A DNA stretch of 64,000 nt, taken from assembly GCA_035296625.1 (NCBI GenBank), contig DATHAO010000069.1, positions 92,383-156,382 of the forward strand. The letters are read 5' to 3'. Under the pieces are notes generated by a model. It was not told where the DNA came from. It worked only from the letters and a program-made list of their open reading frames with translations, and did no database searches. Position numbers and translations under genes: made by a program. Positions 40,594 to 49,091 of this stretch are shown here, in pieces (positions within the stretch are counted from its first letter, which is position 1; every line of letters starts with the position of its first letter). Origin of the DNA: DATCLS01 sp035296625 (GTDB taxonomy: Bacteria; Actinomycetota; Acidimicrobiia; Acidimicrobiales; VFJN01).

Positions 40594-42773
40594 CTGTGGT
40601 CCTCCTCGACGAGCTGGGCCCCGAACTCGCGCACGAGGAGGTCGACCCCGCCCACGGTGTCGCCGGCGTCACGTAGCTCGGTCGGATCGATGTGCTCGTC
40701 GTCGCGGTCGTCGGGAGGCGGTGCGCCGCCCCGGTCGCCCGCTGGTGCCCGGGCCGGCGCGCGGCCCGCCGGGGCGCCCGGTCGGGCGCCGCCGCCCTCG
40801 ACCACCACGGCCACGACCGTGGGGCTGCCGAAGTGGGCCGTGAGGACCCCCTCGACCTCGGAGCGGGTCTCCTCGCACACCCGCTGGTGCCACTCGTTGT
40901 CGACGGCGAAGACCAGCGTGGTGCCGTCGGCCTCGATCCAGTGCCCTCCCCGCCACTTGCTGCGCACGGGGATGGCGAGGTTCGCGAGCACCTGGCCCTC
41001 CCACGCGCCCTGGAGCTGGGCGAGCGTGATGGCGGCGCCGCCCTTGGTCGCCGGTGCGGCGGCGGCGACAGGCTCGGCCGTGGTCGACTCGGCGCCACGC
41101 TGGCGCACCACGGAGCGGAGCGTGGGGCGCCGGCCGGCGGGGGACGGGGCGGCCGGCTCACCGGGGGCGAATGTGACGTCGTCCGACGGGCCGGCTGCAG
41201 ACGCGGGGGCGGCCGGCTCACCGGGGGCGAACGTGACGTCGCCCGACGGGCTGGCACCGGACGCGGCGGAAGCCGGGCGGGCGGCACGGGGCACGCGGGT
41301 GGCGTCGTCCGACAAGCCGGCACCCGACCCGGCGGAAGCCGAGCGGGCGGGACCCGACGCGGCCGGAGCCGAGGCGCCGGCGCTCGGGTCCCCGGCGCCG
41401 GGCATGGCGGCCGCCGTGCTGCCGGCGAGGGCGGCGCGGGCCGCGGCGGCCGAACCCTTGCCCGGCCGGGCCGATCCCGCCGTGGTCGTCGGCTCGCCAC
41501 CGGATCGAGGTCCGCCGGCGGCCGGGGAGGGCCCGGCCAAGAGACCCCGCGAGCCGTCAGCATCGGCACCAGGGCCGGACACGCCGGGGTTCGCCACGGA
41601 CGCCGCCGTGGGGGCAGGGGTCGCGTCGACGGCGCCGGGGGCGGCAGCGTGGCCTGCGCCACCGGCGACGGGGAGGCCGCGCTCGAGCCGGTCGATGCGC
41701 TCGAGCACGGCGTCGATGGAGCGGTCGGTGTCGGGCCGGGTGAGGCGCACCAGCGCCACCTCGACGACGATGCGCGGGTCTGGCTTGCGGGCCAGCTCGA
41801 CGAGGGCGTCGCCCAGCACCTCGAGCGCCCGGGTCAGCCCGGCGGCGCCGAGCCGCTCGCCCACCGCGGCGGCCCGCGCCCGGTCGGCCGGCGGCAGGTG
41901 TGTCTCGGCGGCCCCCATCAGGGCGAGGAACGCGTCGCGCAGGCTGGCGATGATGGCCTCGCCCAGCGAGCGCGGGTCCCGCCCGGCGGCCAGCGCGTCG
42001 GCCACGGCCACGAGCACGGCCCCGGCCTGCCGGTCGCACAGTGCGTCGACGATGGCGTCGACCGGCGCGACCTCGTCGACCACCTCGCCCAGCGCCGCCA
42101 CCTGGTCGAGCGCCGAGAGCGTGTCACGGGCCGACCCGCCGCCGACACGGACGACGTGCTCGACGGCGTCCTCGCCGAGCCCCAGGTCGGCATCGGCGAT
42201 GACGCGGCGGACGTGGTCGGCGAGCACCTCGGGCGGCAGGAGCTTGAAGTCGAAGTGCTGCGTGCGGCTGCGGATGGTCGGCCGCACCTTCTGCGGGTCG
42301 GTCGTCGCCAGGACGAACACGACGTGCTCGGGCGGCTCCTCGAGCGTCTTGAGCAGGGCGTTCTCAGCGCCCTGGCTCAGCATGTGGACCTCGTCGAGGA
42401 TGATCACCTTGCGGTTGCCCGACGTGCCGAGCGGCACCCGCTCGAGCAGGTCGCGCATGTCGTCGACCTTGCTCTTCGAGGCGGCGTCCTGCTCGAGCAG
42501 CCAGTCGGTGACGCGACCCTCGGCCACGACCACGCAGTTCTCGCACGTGCCGCAGGGCTCGCCGTCGACCGGGGCGGCGCAGTTCAAGACCTTGGCGAGG
42601 ATGCGGGCCGTCGACGTCTTGCCCGTGCCGCGGGGGCCGCTGAAAAGGTAGGCGTGCCCCACGCGGCCGTCGCGGACGGCGTTGCGCAGGGCCTTGGTGA
42701 CGTGGTCCTGGCCGAGCACCTCGTCGAACCGCTGCGAGCGGTAGCGACGGTAGAGCGACTGGTACGTGGCCAT
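40590..42773 (-). CDS. dnaX: DNA polymerase III subunit gamma/tau
   Basis: 727 residues from ATG 42773. Clamp-loader ATPase: MATYQSLYRRYRSQRFDEVL, Walker A LFSGPRGTGKTSTARILAKV, zinc site with CAAPVDGEPCGTCENC, DEVH box VIILDEVHMLSQGAENALLK, and SRC-like TIRSRTQHFDFKLL. A long Ala/Pro/Gly linker (about residues 370-570) holds a near-perfect repeat (DVTFAPGEPAAP twice). The C-terminal tau part follows (LAQLQGAWEGQVLANLAIPV). Tau organises the replisome. Confidence 0.96.
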   Translation of the reverse strand: MATYQSLYRRYRSQRFDEVLGQDHVTKALRNAVRDGRVGHAYLFSGPRGTGKTSTARILAKVLNCAAPVDGEPCGTCENCVVVAEGRVTDWLLEQDAASKSKVDDMRDLLERVPLGTSGNRKVIILDEVHMLSQGAENALLKTLEEPPEHVVFVLATTDPQKVRPTIRSRTQHFDFKLLPPEVLADHVRRVIADADLGLGEDAVEHVVRVGGGSARDTLSALDQVAALGEVVDEVAPVDAIVDALCDRQAGAVLVAVADALAAGRDPRSLGEAIIASLRDAFLALMGAAETHLPPADRARAAAVGERLGAAGLTRALEVLGDALVELARKPDPRIVVEVALVRLTRPDTDRSIDAVLERIDRLERGLPVAGGAGHAAAPGAVDATPAPTAASVANPGVSGPGADADGSRGLLAGPSPAAGGPRSGGEPTTTAGSARPGKGSAAAARAALAGSTAAAMPGAGDPSAGASAPAASGPARSASAGSGAGLSDDATRVPRAARPASAASGASPSGDVTFAPGEPAAPASAAGPSDDVTFAPGEPAAPSPAGRRPTLRSVVRQRGAESTTAEPVAAAAPATKGGAAITLAQLQGAWEGQVLANLAIPVRSKWRGGHWIEADGTTLVFAVDNEWHQRVCEETRSEVEGVLTAHFGSPTVVAVVVEGGGARPGAPAGRAPARAPAGDRGGAPPPDDRDDEHIDPTELRDAGDTVGGVDLLVREFGAQLVEEDHR

Positions 42774-42858
42774 CGCGCCGATGCTACCGACGCCCGGAGC
42801 CTCGCCGGTCGCCAACGCCCCCCCGGTGCCCGCGAGACGCACGGCGCCCGTGACCGGA

Positions 42859-42966
42859 GGTGGCGACCAGGCGATCTGCGGCACACCGCAAGCTCCGCTG
42901 AGAGCTGCTGCCTCCCGGCCCTGACTCGGTTCACGGGTTGCGGTTGCACAGGACCCGGTCGCCACC
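42859..42966 (-). ncRNA. ffs: Small signal recognition particle RNA (4.5S-like)
   Basis: On the minus strand the ends pair perfectly: GGTGGCGACC at 42966 and GGTCGCCACC finishing at 42859, giving a 108-nt hairpin. The apex has the domain IV core GTCAGGGCCGGGAGGCAGCAGC split by positions near 42910-42930; key parts are GTCAGG, GGGAGG and CAGCAGC. This binds Ffh for membrane targeting. Location between tRNA-Ser and dnaX is the common Gram-positive arrangement. Confidence 0.9.
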
Positions 42967-43008
42967 TGCGACCACGGGCGTCGACACAGGATAGCGTGTG
43001 CGGCCCCG

Positions 43009-43093
43009 GGAGGGATGCGAGAGCGGCCGAATCGGCACGCTTGGAAAGCGTGTGTGGGGCAACCCACCGTGGGTTCGAATCCCACTCCCTCCG
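43009..43093 (+). tRNA. tRNA-Ser (GGA)
   Basis: 85 nt with acceptor GGAGGGA/TCCCTCC, discriminator G, anticodon arm CACGC-TTGGAAA-GCGTG (anticodon GGA), a long variable arm, and T arm GTGGGTTCGAATCCCAC. Class II length fits serine. CCA is not encoded. Divergent from the SRP RNA gene. Confidence 0.97.
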
Positions 43094-43146
43094 CACCGCA
43101 CGACCGGACGGGTCCGCCGTCCGGGACCATGCGTTCTGAGCAGGTG

Positions 43147-43280
43147 CTACTGTCCGCCATCGTACGGGTGTTCGGTCCGAGGTTCGAGACCGTGGGTCCC
43201 GGCGATGGACTTGGTCAGGTACTTGCACAGGTAGCCGATGGCACGATCGGGCACGACGCCAGCGCGGATGGCAGTTCTGC
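43147..43280 (-). pseudogene. Replication-initiator-like remnant
   Basis: One minus-strand frame without a start reads RTAIRAGVVPDRAIGYLCKY then LTKSIAGTHGLEPRTEHPYD and stops at 43147. The PDRAIGYLCKYLTKSI segment resembles the core of replication initiators carried by actinobacterial plasmids and integrative elements (usual form AIGYLTKYLTKS). Only about 44 codons remain. Lying beside tRNA-Ser it may be left from an integrated element. Confidence 0.4.
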
Positions 43281-43443
43281 GCGCTGCCGACGAGCTGCCC
43301 GGCCACCCAGAGGCGCCGTTCTGGCGTTACCACCACGGCGCGACGGCTCGACGATCTGGCGCACACGATCTGTGCCTGGCGCATTCCGCATATTCGAACA
43401 GTGCGCGAGATCGGCGGATCTGGCGCGGGCAGGGCCCATCTGA

Positions 43444-43473
43444 CGAAGGCCGGGGTGGTCGCCCCGGCCTTCG
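43444..43473. terminator. 12-bp perfect hairpin terminator
   Basis: CGAAGGCCGGGG (43444-43455), loop TGGTCG, CCCCGGCCTTCG (43462-43473), then GCGTATAAAG. It sits just after the end of the minus-strand secreted-protein gene and can work in both directions. Confidence 0.75.
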
Positions 43474-43498
43474 CGTATAAAGACGGCGAGATTAGAAG

Positions 43499-43858
43499 TT
43501 AGGGCAGTGAGTTAGGGCAGGTCCCGATGGCGTTCGAATTCTGCTGTCCCAATGCTCCAGTCGACACTCCAGGGTTGTTGCCGGACACAAACGGGGACAC
43601 TTGCGGCGTGTGCAGGTTGATGCCGGGGTTCCCTGGGTCCAGTGGGTCGCCCACGGCGGCCGAGTTGTCCGGCGAGCACTCGTTGGCCGGCACCCTGGGG
43701 TCGTTGATCGCGTAGGCGGGGGCCGCCACTGCGACCAACGACACACTCGCGGCCAACAAGCCACCGACCATCAGCTTGGGCCAGGTGCGCCGCCGTTTCG
43801 GCACCGCTCTCGCAACTGGCCCGTGCGACCAGCTTGTCTCTCGCAGGTCAGCTTGCAT
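43499..43858 (-). CDS. Small secreted protein
   Basis: 119 residues from ATG 43858 with AGGAGA upstream. Basic N-terminus (RAVPKRRRTWPKLMVGG), hydrophobic core LLAASVSLVAVAAPAYA with a likely signal-peptidase cut after AYA, then a mature part of about 70 residues, INDPRVPANECSPDNSAAV and NNPGVSTGALGQQNSNAIGT, with two cysteines that could pair. The NDPRVPAxEC start with NNPGxSTGAxGQ occurs in other actinobacterial exported proteins of unknown role. Region AT-richer than average. Confidence 0.75.
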   Translation of the reverse strand: MQADLRETSWSHGPVARAVPKRRRTWPKLMVGGLLAASVSLVAVAAPAYAINDPRVPANECSPDNSAAVGDPLDPGNPGINLHTPQVSPFVSGNNPGVSTGALGQQNSNAIGTCPNSLP

Positions 43859-44130
43859 TTCCGTCTCCTAACCTTGTGGTTGCTCCAGGCTGATACCGAG
43901 AGAACGCTAGTCGCTGCTTTGCAGGGACTCGCGTTCCTACATTCTGGGCAGAAGCAACCGACACGCAAGGGTCCGAAACGTCCGCACCGAATGCCCGTTC
44001 TGGTACTCCACTGCTCGCCTGGCAACGGCCAACGGTCTCGGTGATGGACCACAAGATGGCACTATCAGTTGGCGTCGCTCGCGAGCAGGCATCTCTCATT
44101 GGCCATGCTTGGGGTCGTACCCCAGATGCG

Positions 44131-44250
44131 TCAGTAGCCGACCCCACCCCCGCCGCCGCCACCGCCCATGGTGAGAGCCAGGATCACCACAGCCGCGGCG
44201 ACGACTGCGACAGAGATCCAGAAGATGGGAGCACGAAGAACTCGTTGCAT
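44131..44250 (-). CDS. Tiny membrane peptide with glycine-rich tail (39 aa)
   Basis: ATG 44250 follows AAGGAC. The product starts MQRVLRAPIFWISVAVVAAA, continues as a membrane helix VVILALTM and ends in eight glycines then VGY. The reading frame, start site and clear helix-plus-tail design support a real small gene. Function unknown; the Gly tail outside the membrane is striking. Confidence 0.55.
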   Translation of the reverse strand: MQRVLRAPIFWISVAVVAAAVVILALTMGGGGGGGGVGY

Positions 44251-44679
44251 GATGGTCGTCCTTGTCTTGAGAGCGGGCAATCCAGGCGGATCACCGTTTC
44301 ACCCATCAATACGGGCGACTAGCGAGATTGGTTCGCGATTCGGCCTACCGGTGTGCATGAGTTGCCACACGGATCGTCGGAACCGAGGTGCCCCGCCCGA
44401 ACCTTTGGAGACGAACGCAGGAAGCGGAGTCGCAACAGGAGATGGTCGCGACCGTGACGCTCGCCGAGCTCGGGCTGCGGATCGAGGCGGAGTCGGAGCG
44501 GCCCGATCGAGTCTCGATGGAGCCTCAAGCTGCGCCGGCCCTCGGAGTTCTTGGTTGAGGCGGTTCGCTCCGGGGCGCCATGGAGGGCCGGTTCTCCGTG
44601 GCCATGGGAAACGCTGGCTCGCATCCGAGAAGGGCGGCGGCGTCGGCGAAGCCGGCACCCTTGACCCCGTAGAGCCGGA

Positions 44680-45659
44680 TTCGACGGCGGCCTCGTCGAG
44701 TCGACCCAGCCTGATCAAGGCGTCGGCGAGGTTGGCGTATGCGTACACGACCTCCGGCCCCTGGATCCGTGCTCGTCATACCCAGACAGGCTCGCCGACA
44801 CTCCCGCCATCCGGGCCAGCACGAGGCTTCCCACCGTGGTCGGCACCAGCACATCCCGCTCACCCGCGGCCAGCAGCTCCTCGGCCAGGAAGGCGTTGCC
44901 GCCTGACCGCTCGTACACCCGGCTCGCCAGCTCGGCCGACGGCGGCCGACCGAACACCCCCGCCACGGGTTCCGTCAGCTCTTCCGGGCCGAAGCGCTCG
45001 AGATCGACCCGGATCGCCCGCGGGCCCCGCTGGACCTCGGCCAGCCACGCCAGGAACCCAGCATCATCCGGCTCATCGGTCCGCATCGTCCCCACCAGCA
45101 CGGCCGAGCCACGCAAGCTGCGGGAGAGGAACTCGAACAGGCCCCGGCTCGACGGGTCCGCCCAATGCAGATCCTCGATCACCACCAGCAGCCCAGCCGG
45201 AACCGCGGCACCCTCCAATCCGTCGAGCACCGCCTCGAACAGGCGCAGCTGGGCAGACACCCCAAACGGACCGGGATCCGGCGAGTCGCGACCGGCCGGA
45301 CCACCCCCCGGTCCCGACACGAGACGGGCGAGCCCAGGCCCGACCGGACTCCGACCGCCCCCTCCACCGGTGCCAAGCTCTCGAACAACGGGGCCAAGCG
45401 CCTCCACGAACGGCGCGAACGCGAAAGACCGACGCCCAACGGCCGTGCAGGACCCCACCAACGTGCGTGCCCCCCCATCGCGGGCCACGGCGGTCACCTC
45501 GGTGACGAGACGGGTCTTGCCGGCGCCGGCCTCACCACAGACGAACACCGTGACCGGATCGCCCGCCCGGGCCTCACCAAGGAGCTCGCCGAGCAGCGCA
45601 AGCTCGACCACCCCGCCCCACAAAGCGAGGGCTCGTACCCCGAGGCCGCACGAACCCAT
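44680..45659 (-). pseudogene. Broken LuxR (LAL-type) regulator
   Basis: From ATG 45659 the frame encodes a STAND ATPase start (VFVCGEAGAGKTRLVTEVTA Walker A; LLVVIEDLHWADPSSRGLFE Walker B; PDDAGFLAWLAEVQRGP) to about 44790. It then breaks and a short TPR piece, VYAYANLADALIRLGRLDEA, appears in another frame at about 44748-44690. The remaining TPR region and the GerE HTH are missing. A decayed paralogue of the 4.8-7.5 kb regulator type. Confidence 0.75.
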
Positions 45660-45717
45660 TCTCGTCCCGCCGGCAACCCGCTGCGACAACCGACACGAGG
45701 TCACCCAGCCCGAGGTG

Positions 45718-45960
45718 ATGTCGCGTCACCCAGGCCTACGCGACCGGTACCACGTCGACGTTGACGGTGGGCCCGACCTGAAGATCCAGGGCAACTTCGT
45801 CGACCACGAGTACGAGATCGAACACGACGGCGACAAGGTCGCCGAGGTCTCCAAGAGATGGCTGCGTGCCCGTGACACCTATGGAGTGAAGGTCGAGAAG
45901 GGCACCGATCCCGTCCTCGTCCTCGCCGTCACAGGCGGCGCACCACGCGAGTTGACTTGA
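45718..45960 (+). pseudogene. LURP-one-related (Tubby-like) protein, C-terminal remnant
   Basis: The 80 residues from 45718 contain LRDRYHVDVDGGPDLKIQGN, FVDHEYEIEHDGDKVAEVSK and RARDTYGVKVEKGTDPVLVL, the repeated strand motifs of the LOR/YxjI fold (usual about 160-165 residues). The N-terminal half is missing. The 3' end reaches a good terminator, so it was once a normal gene end. Confidence 0.7.
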
Positions 45961-45989
45961 GCGGCTCGCGTGGTGCGCCGAGCGGTGCT

Positions 45990-46022
45990 TTGGTGACCGG
46001 TTCGACCGGAACCGGTCACCAA
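45990..46022. terminator. 14-bp perfect hairpin terminator between converging genes
   Basis: TTGGTGACCGGTTC (45990-46003), loop GACCG, GAACCGGTCACCAA (46009-46022). It sits 16 bp from the katG stop and 30 bp from the LOR remnant stop. Confidence 0.85.
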
Positions 46023-46037
46023 GGCCGGGGACGTCGA

Positions 46038-48233
46038 TCAGTCGAGATCGAAGCGATCGAGGTTCATGACCTTGTCCCAAGCAGCCACGAAGTCACGCAC
46101 GAACTTCTCCTTCGAGTCGTCAGATGCGTAGACCTCCGAGAGGGCTCGGAGCTGGGAGTTCGAACCGAAGACGAGGTCGACTGCGGTGCCGGTCCACTTG
46201 TCCTCGCCAGTCACGCGATCGCGTCCCTCGTACACGTTCTCGGACGAGACCGATGCCTTCCACTCCGTGCTCATGTCGAGCAGGTTTACGAAGAAGTCGT
46301 TGGTCAGCGTCTCGGGCCGGTCGGTGAAGACGCCGTGTGCGGATTGCCCGAAGTTGGCGTTCAGGGCACGCATGCCTCCGATGAGGACCGTCATCTCGGG
46401 AGCGGTCAGCGTCAACAGGTTGGCCCGGTCCAGCAGCAGCGTCTCGGGCGACAACTTCTCGCCGGCTTGGAGGTAGTTGCGGAACCCATCGGCGGCCGGT
46501 TCGAGCACGCCAAACGACTCCACGTCGGTTTCCTCCTGTGAGGCGTCCGTGCGCCCTGGCACGAACGGAACCGTGACGTCGTGCCCGGCGTTCTTCGCCG
46601 CTTGCTCGACGGCCGCGCATCCGCCCAGAACGATCAGGTCAGCGAGCGAGACCTTCGTTCCGCCGGACTGTGCGCTGTTGAAGTCCTGCTGGATCTCCTC
46701 GAGGGACTGCAGCACCGTGGCCAGTTCGGTAGGGTCGTTGACCTCCCAGTCCCTTTGTGGCGCAAGGCGAATCCGTGCCCCGTTCGCCCCGCCCCGCTTG
46801 TCGGTGCCGCGGAAGCTCGCCGCCGACGCCCACGCGGTGGAGACCAGCTGGGAGATGGATAGTCCTGATCCGAGGATCTTGCCCTTGAGGGAGGCGATGT
46901 CGTCCTCCCCGATCAGCTCGTGATCGACCGAGGGAACGGGGTCCTGCCACAGCTGCGGCTCCGGAACCCACGGGCCGAGGTAGCGCGAGACGGGCCCCAT
47001 GTCGCGGTGCAACAGCTTGTACCACGCCTTGGCGAACGCGTCGGCGAGCTGGTCGGGGTTCTCGTGGAAGCGCTTCACGATCGGCGAGTAGATCGGGTCC
47101 AGCTTCAGCGCCAGGTCCGACGTCAGCATCATGGGCGCGTGGCGCTTCGACGGATCATGCGCATCCGGCACGGTGCCCTGAGCCGCGGGATCCTTGGGAG
47201 TCCACTGATTCGCGCCGGCGGGGCTCGTGGTCAGCTCCCACTCGTACCTGAACAGGTTGTCCAGGTACCCGTTGTCCCACTGCACCGGGTCGTTGGTCCA
47301 GGCGCCCTCGAGCCCGCTGGTCAGCGTGTGAGGGCCCTTGCCGCTGCCGTAGGAGTTCGCCCAGCCGATGCCCTGCGCCTCGACGGGACACCCCTCGGGC
47401 TCGGGACCGAGGTACTGGGGATCGACGGCACCGTGGCACTTGCCGAACGTGTGGCCGCCGACGATGAGCGCCACCGTCTCCTCGTCGTTCATCGCCATGC
47501 GGCGGAAGGTCTCTCGAATGTCCCGGGCGGAGGCCAGCGGATCCGGGTTGCCGTTCGGGCCCTCGGGGTTCACGTAGATCAGGCCCATCTGCACGGCGCC
47601 GAAAGGACCGGTGAGCTCCCTGTCGCCGCTGTAGCGCTCGTCTCCGAGCCAGGTGTCCTCGGGGCCCCAGAAGATCTCCTCGGGCTCCCAGATGTCCTCT
47701 CGCCCGAAGCCGAAGCCGAACGTCTCGAATCCCATCGATTCCAGGGCGCAGTTACCGGCGAAGATGATCAGGTCGGCCCACGAGATCCTCCGGCCGTACT
47801 TCTGCTTGACCGGCCAGAGCAACCGGCGCGCCTTGTCCAGGCTCACGTTGTCGGGCCAGCTGTTGAGCGGGGCGAAGCGCTGCGCGCCGCCTTCGCCACC
47901 CCCTCGGCCGTCGGCGATGCGGTACGTGCCTGCGGCGTGCCACGTCATCCGGATGAAGAGCGGCCCGTAGTGCCCGTAATCCGCGGGCCACCAGTCCTGG
48001 GACGTCGTCATCACCTCGAACACGTCCCGCTTCAGGGCCTCGACGTCGAGGGTCTTGAACTCCTCGGCGTAGTGGAAGTCTTCCTCCATGGGATTTGCGC
48101 GGGGCGAGTGCTGGTGGAGGACCTGCAGGTTGAGCTGGTCCGGCCACCAGTCCTGGTTCGTCCTGGGCCGGGTCCGCTTAAGCGTGGGCGACGGGATTAC
48201 TGGGTTCTCGCTCTCGCTGCCGGTGTCAGACAC
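46038..48233 (-). CDS. katG: Catalase-peroxidase
   Basis: About 731 residues (GTG 48233 with AGAGGGG upstream); the frame also opens with a TTG at 48317 overlapping the fur stop, giving 759. Haem enzyme removing hydrogen peroxide. Active site FIRMTWHAAGTYRIADGRGG (Arg, Trp, His), the tyrosine of the Met-Tyr-Trp adduct in VQMGLIYVNPEGPNG, and the proximal histidine in ALIVGGHTFGKCHGAVDP. The second, inactive domain follows from about residue 430. Follows a Fur-family regulator as in mycobacterial furA-katG. Confidence 0.96.
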   Translation of the reverse strand: MSDTGSESENPVIPSPTLKRTRPRTNQDWWPDQLNLQVLHQHSPRANPMEEDFHYAEEFKTLDVEALKRDVFEVMTTSQDWWPADYGHYGPLFIRMTWHAAGTYRIADGRGGGEGGAQRFAPLNSWPDNVSLDKARRLLWPVKQKYGRRISWADLIIFAGNCALESMGFETFGFGFGREDIWEPEEIFWGPEDTWLGDERYSGDRELTGPFGAVQMGLIYVNPEGPNGNPDPLASARDIRETFRRMAMNDEETVALIVGGHTFGKCHGAVDPQYLGPEPEGCPVEAQGIGWANSYGSGKGPHTLTSGLEGAWTNDPVQWDNGYLDNLFRYEWELTTSPAGANQWTPKDPAAQGTVPDAHDPSKRHAPMMLTSDLALKLDPIYSPIVKRFHENPDQLADAFAKAWYKLLHRDMGPVSRYLGPWVPEPQLWQDPVPSVDHELIGEDDIASLKGKILGSGLSISQLVSTAWASAASFRGTDKRGGANGARIRLAPQRDWEVNDPTELATVLQSLEEIQQDFNSAQSGGTKVSLADLIVLGGCAAVEQAAKNAGHDVTVPFVPGRTDASQEETDVESFGVLEPAADGFRNYLQAGEKLSPETLLLDRANLLTLTAPEMTVLIGGMRALNANFGQSAHGVFTDRPETLTNDFFVNLLDMSTEWKASVSSENVYEGRDRVTGEDKWTGTAVDLVFGSNSQLRALSEVYASDDSKEKFVRDFVAAWDKVMNLDRFDLD

Positions 48234-48313
48234 GTCGGTTTCCCCTCTCTCGGTGTTCGTTTCGATGGCTGGCTGCTCCCGACCTTGGTTGTCTGGGTCC
48301 GGGGCTGTGTTGC

Positions 48314-48793
48314 TCAACTGGTGTCTAACGCTGCGTGCGCGCCTTCAGCCTCGGTCGAGCGAGAGGTCGCGGCGACGCACTCGGGGCATCGGCCCCAGTA
48401 GATGACCTCGGCTTCGTCGACCTCGTAGCCCGACTCGTCCGCAGCCGTCAGGCAAGGCACGTCGCCGACCGCACAGTCGACGTCGACCATCCGGCTGCAG
48501 GTGCGGCAGATGAGGTGGTGGTGGTTGTCACCGACCCGATCCTCGTAGCGGGCCGGCGATCCGGCGGGCTGGATGCGCCGGAGGAGGCCCTTGTCGGTGA
48601 GGACCCCGAGGCCGTCGTACACGGCTTGACGTGAGATGGCACCGATCTCGACCCGTACGACCGTGTGGATGTCGTCCGCCGTACTGTGCGGTCGGACGGA
48701 CACCGCCCGCAGAACAGCTAGACGCTGGGCCGTGACCTGCAGGCCGTGACGGCGGAGCAGCGAATCCTTGTCGACGGATGTCTCCCTGGACAC
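48314..48793 (-). CDS. furA: Fur-family regulator (FurA-like)
   Basis: 159 residues. RRHGLQVTAQRLAVLRAVSV, the HTH TVVRVEIGAISRQAVYDGLG, metal ligands in GDNHHHLICRTCSRMVDVDC and a second CxxC (GRCPEC). The sequence resembles mycobacterial FurA, which represses itself and katG. GTG 48793 is 7 bases from a -10 box, so the mRNA is probably leaderless. Its TGA overlaps a TTG that could start a longer KatG. Confidence 0.92.
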   Translation of the reverse strand: MSRETSVDKDSLLRRHGLQVTAQRLAVLRAVSVRPHSTADDIHTVVRVEIGAISRQAVYDGLGVLTDKGLLRRIQPAGSPARYEDRVGDNHHHLICRTCSRMVDVDCAVGDVPCLTAADESGYEVDEAEVIYWGRCPECVAATSRSTEAEGAHAALDTS

Positions 48794-48799
48794 ACCCGG

Positions 48800-48828
48800 A
48801 TCCTAGCCCCACGCTGGTCTAAGTCCAG
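48800..48828 (-). promoter_or_regulatory. furA-katG promoter
   Basis: On the minus strand CTGGAC (48828-48823), 17 bp, then TAGGAT (48805-48800), then six bases to GTG 48793. Good sigma-70 spacing and a leaderless start. The following 48829-49091 has no supported gene. Confidence 0.65.
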
Positions 48829-49091
48829 ATCCGGCTGCATGCCAGTTCCCGACTAGATCGTCATCCGGTCGATGAGCGCCAGGTGGGTCCACGCGCGGAG
48901 GCTCAGTCAGCAGCACGCGCACCGCCGGGGACAAGGGGTTCTCCGCGCCGAGCGTCGAGCTCGCGCTGACATGCGCGCCGCGCGGACACACCGATCGCCC
49001 GGCCGCGAGCACCAACGGAGTGCCGCGGCCGGGCGCATCGGGCCCGGGCGGGTGGGGGCCCGGCGCCGGGGCGCCGGACCGCGATCGACGG

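Noticed and set aside
40034..41662. Second minus-strand frame of 542 codons within dnaX
   Set aside because: Arg/Pro-rich shadow in the Ala/Pro linker region of dnaX; no evidence for programmed frameshifting was found.
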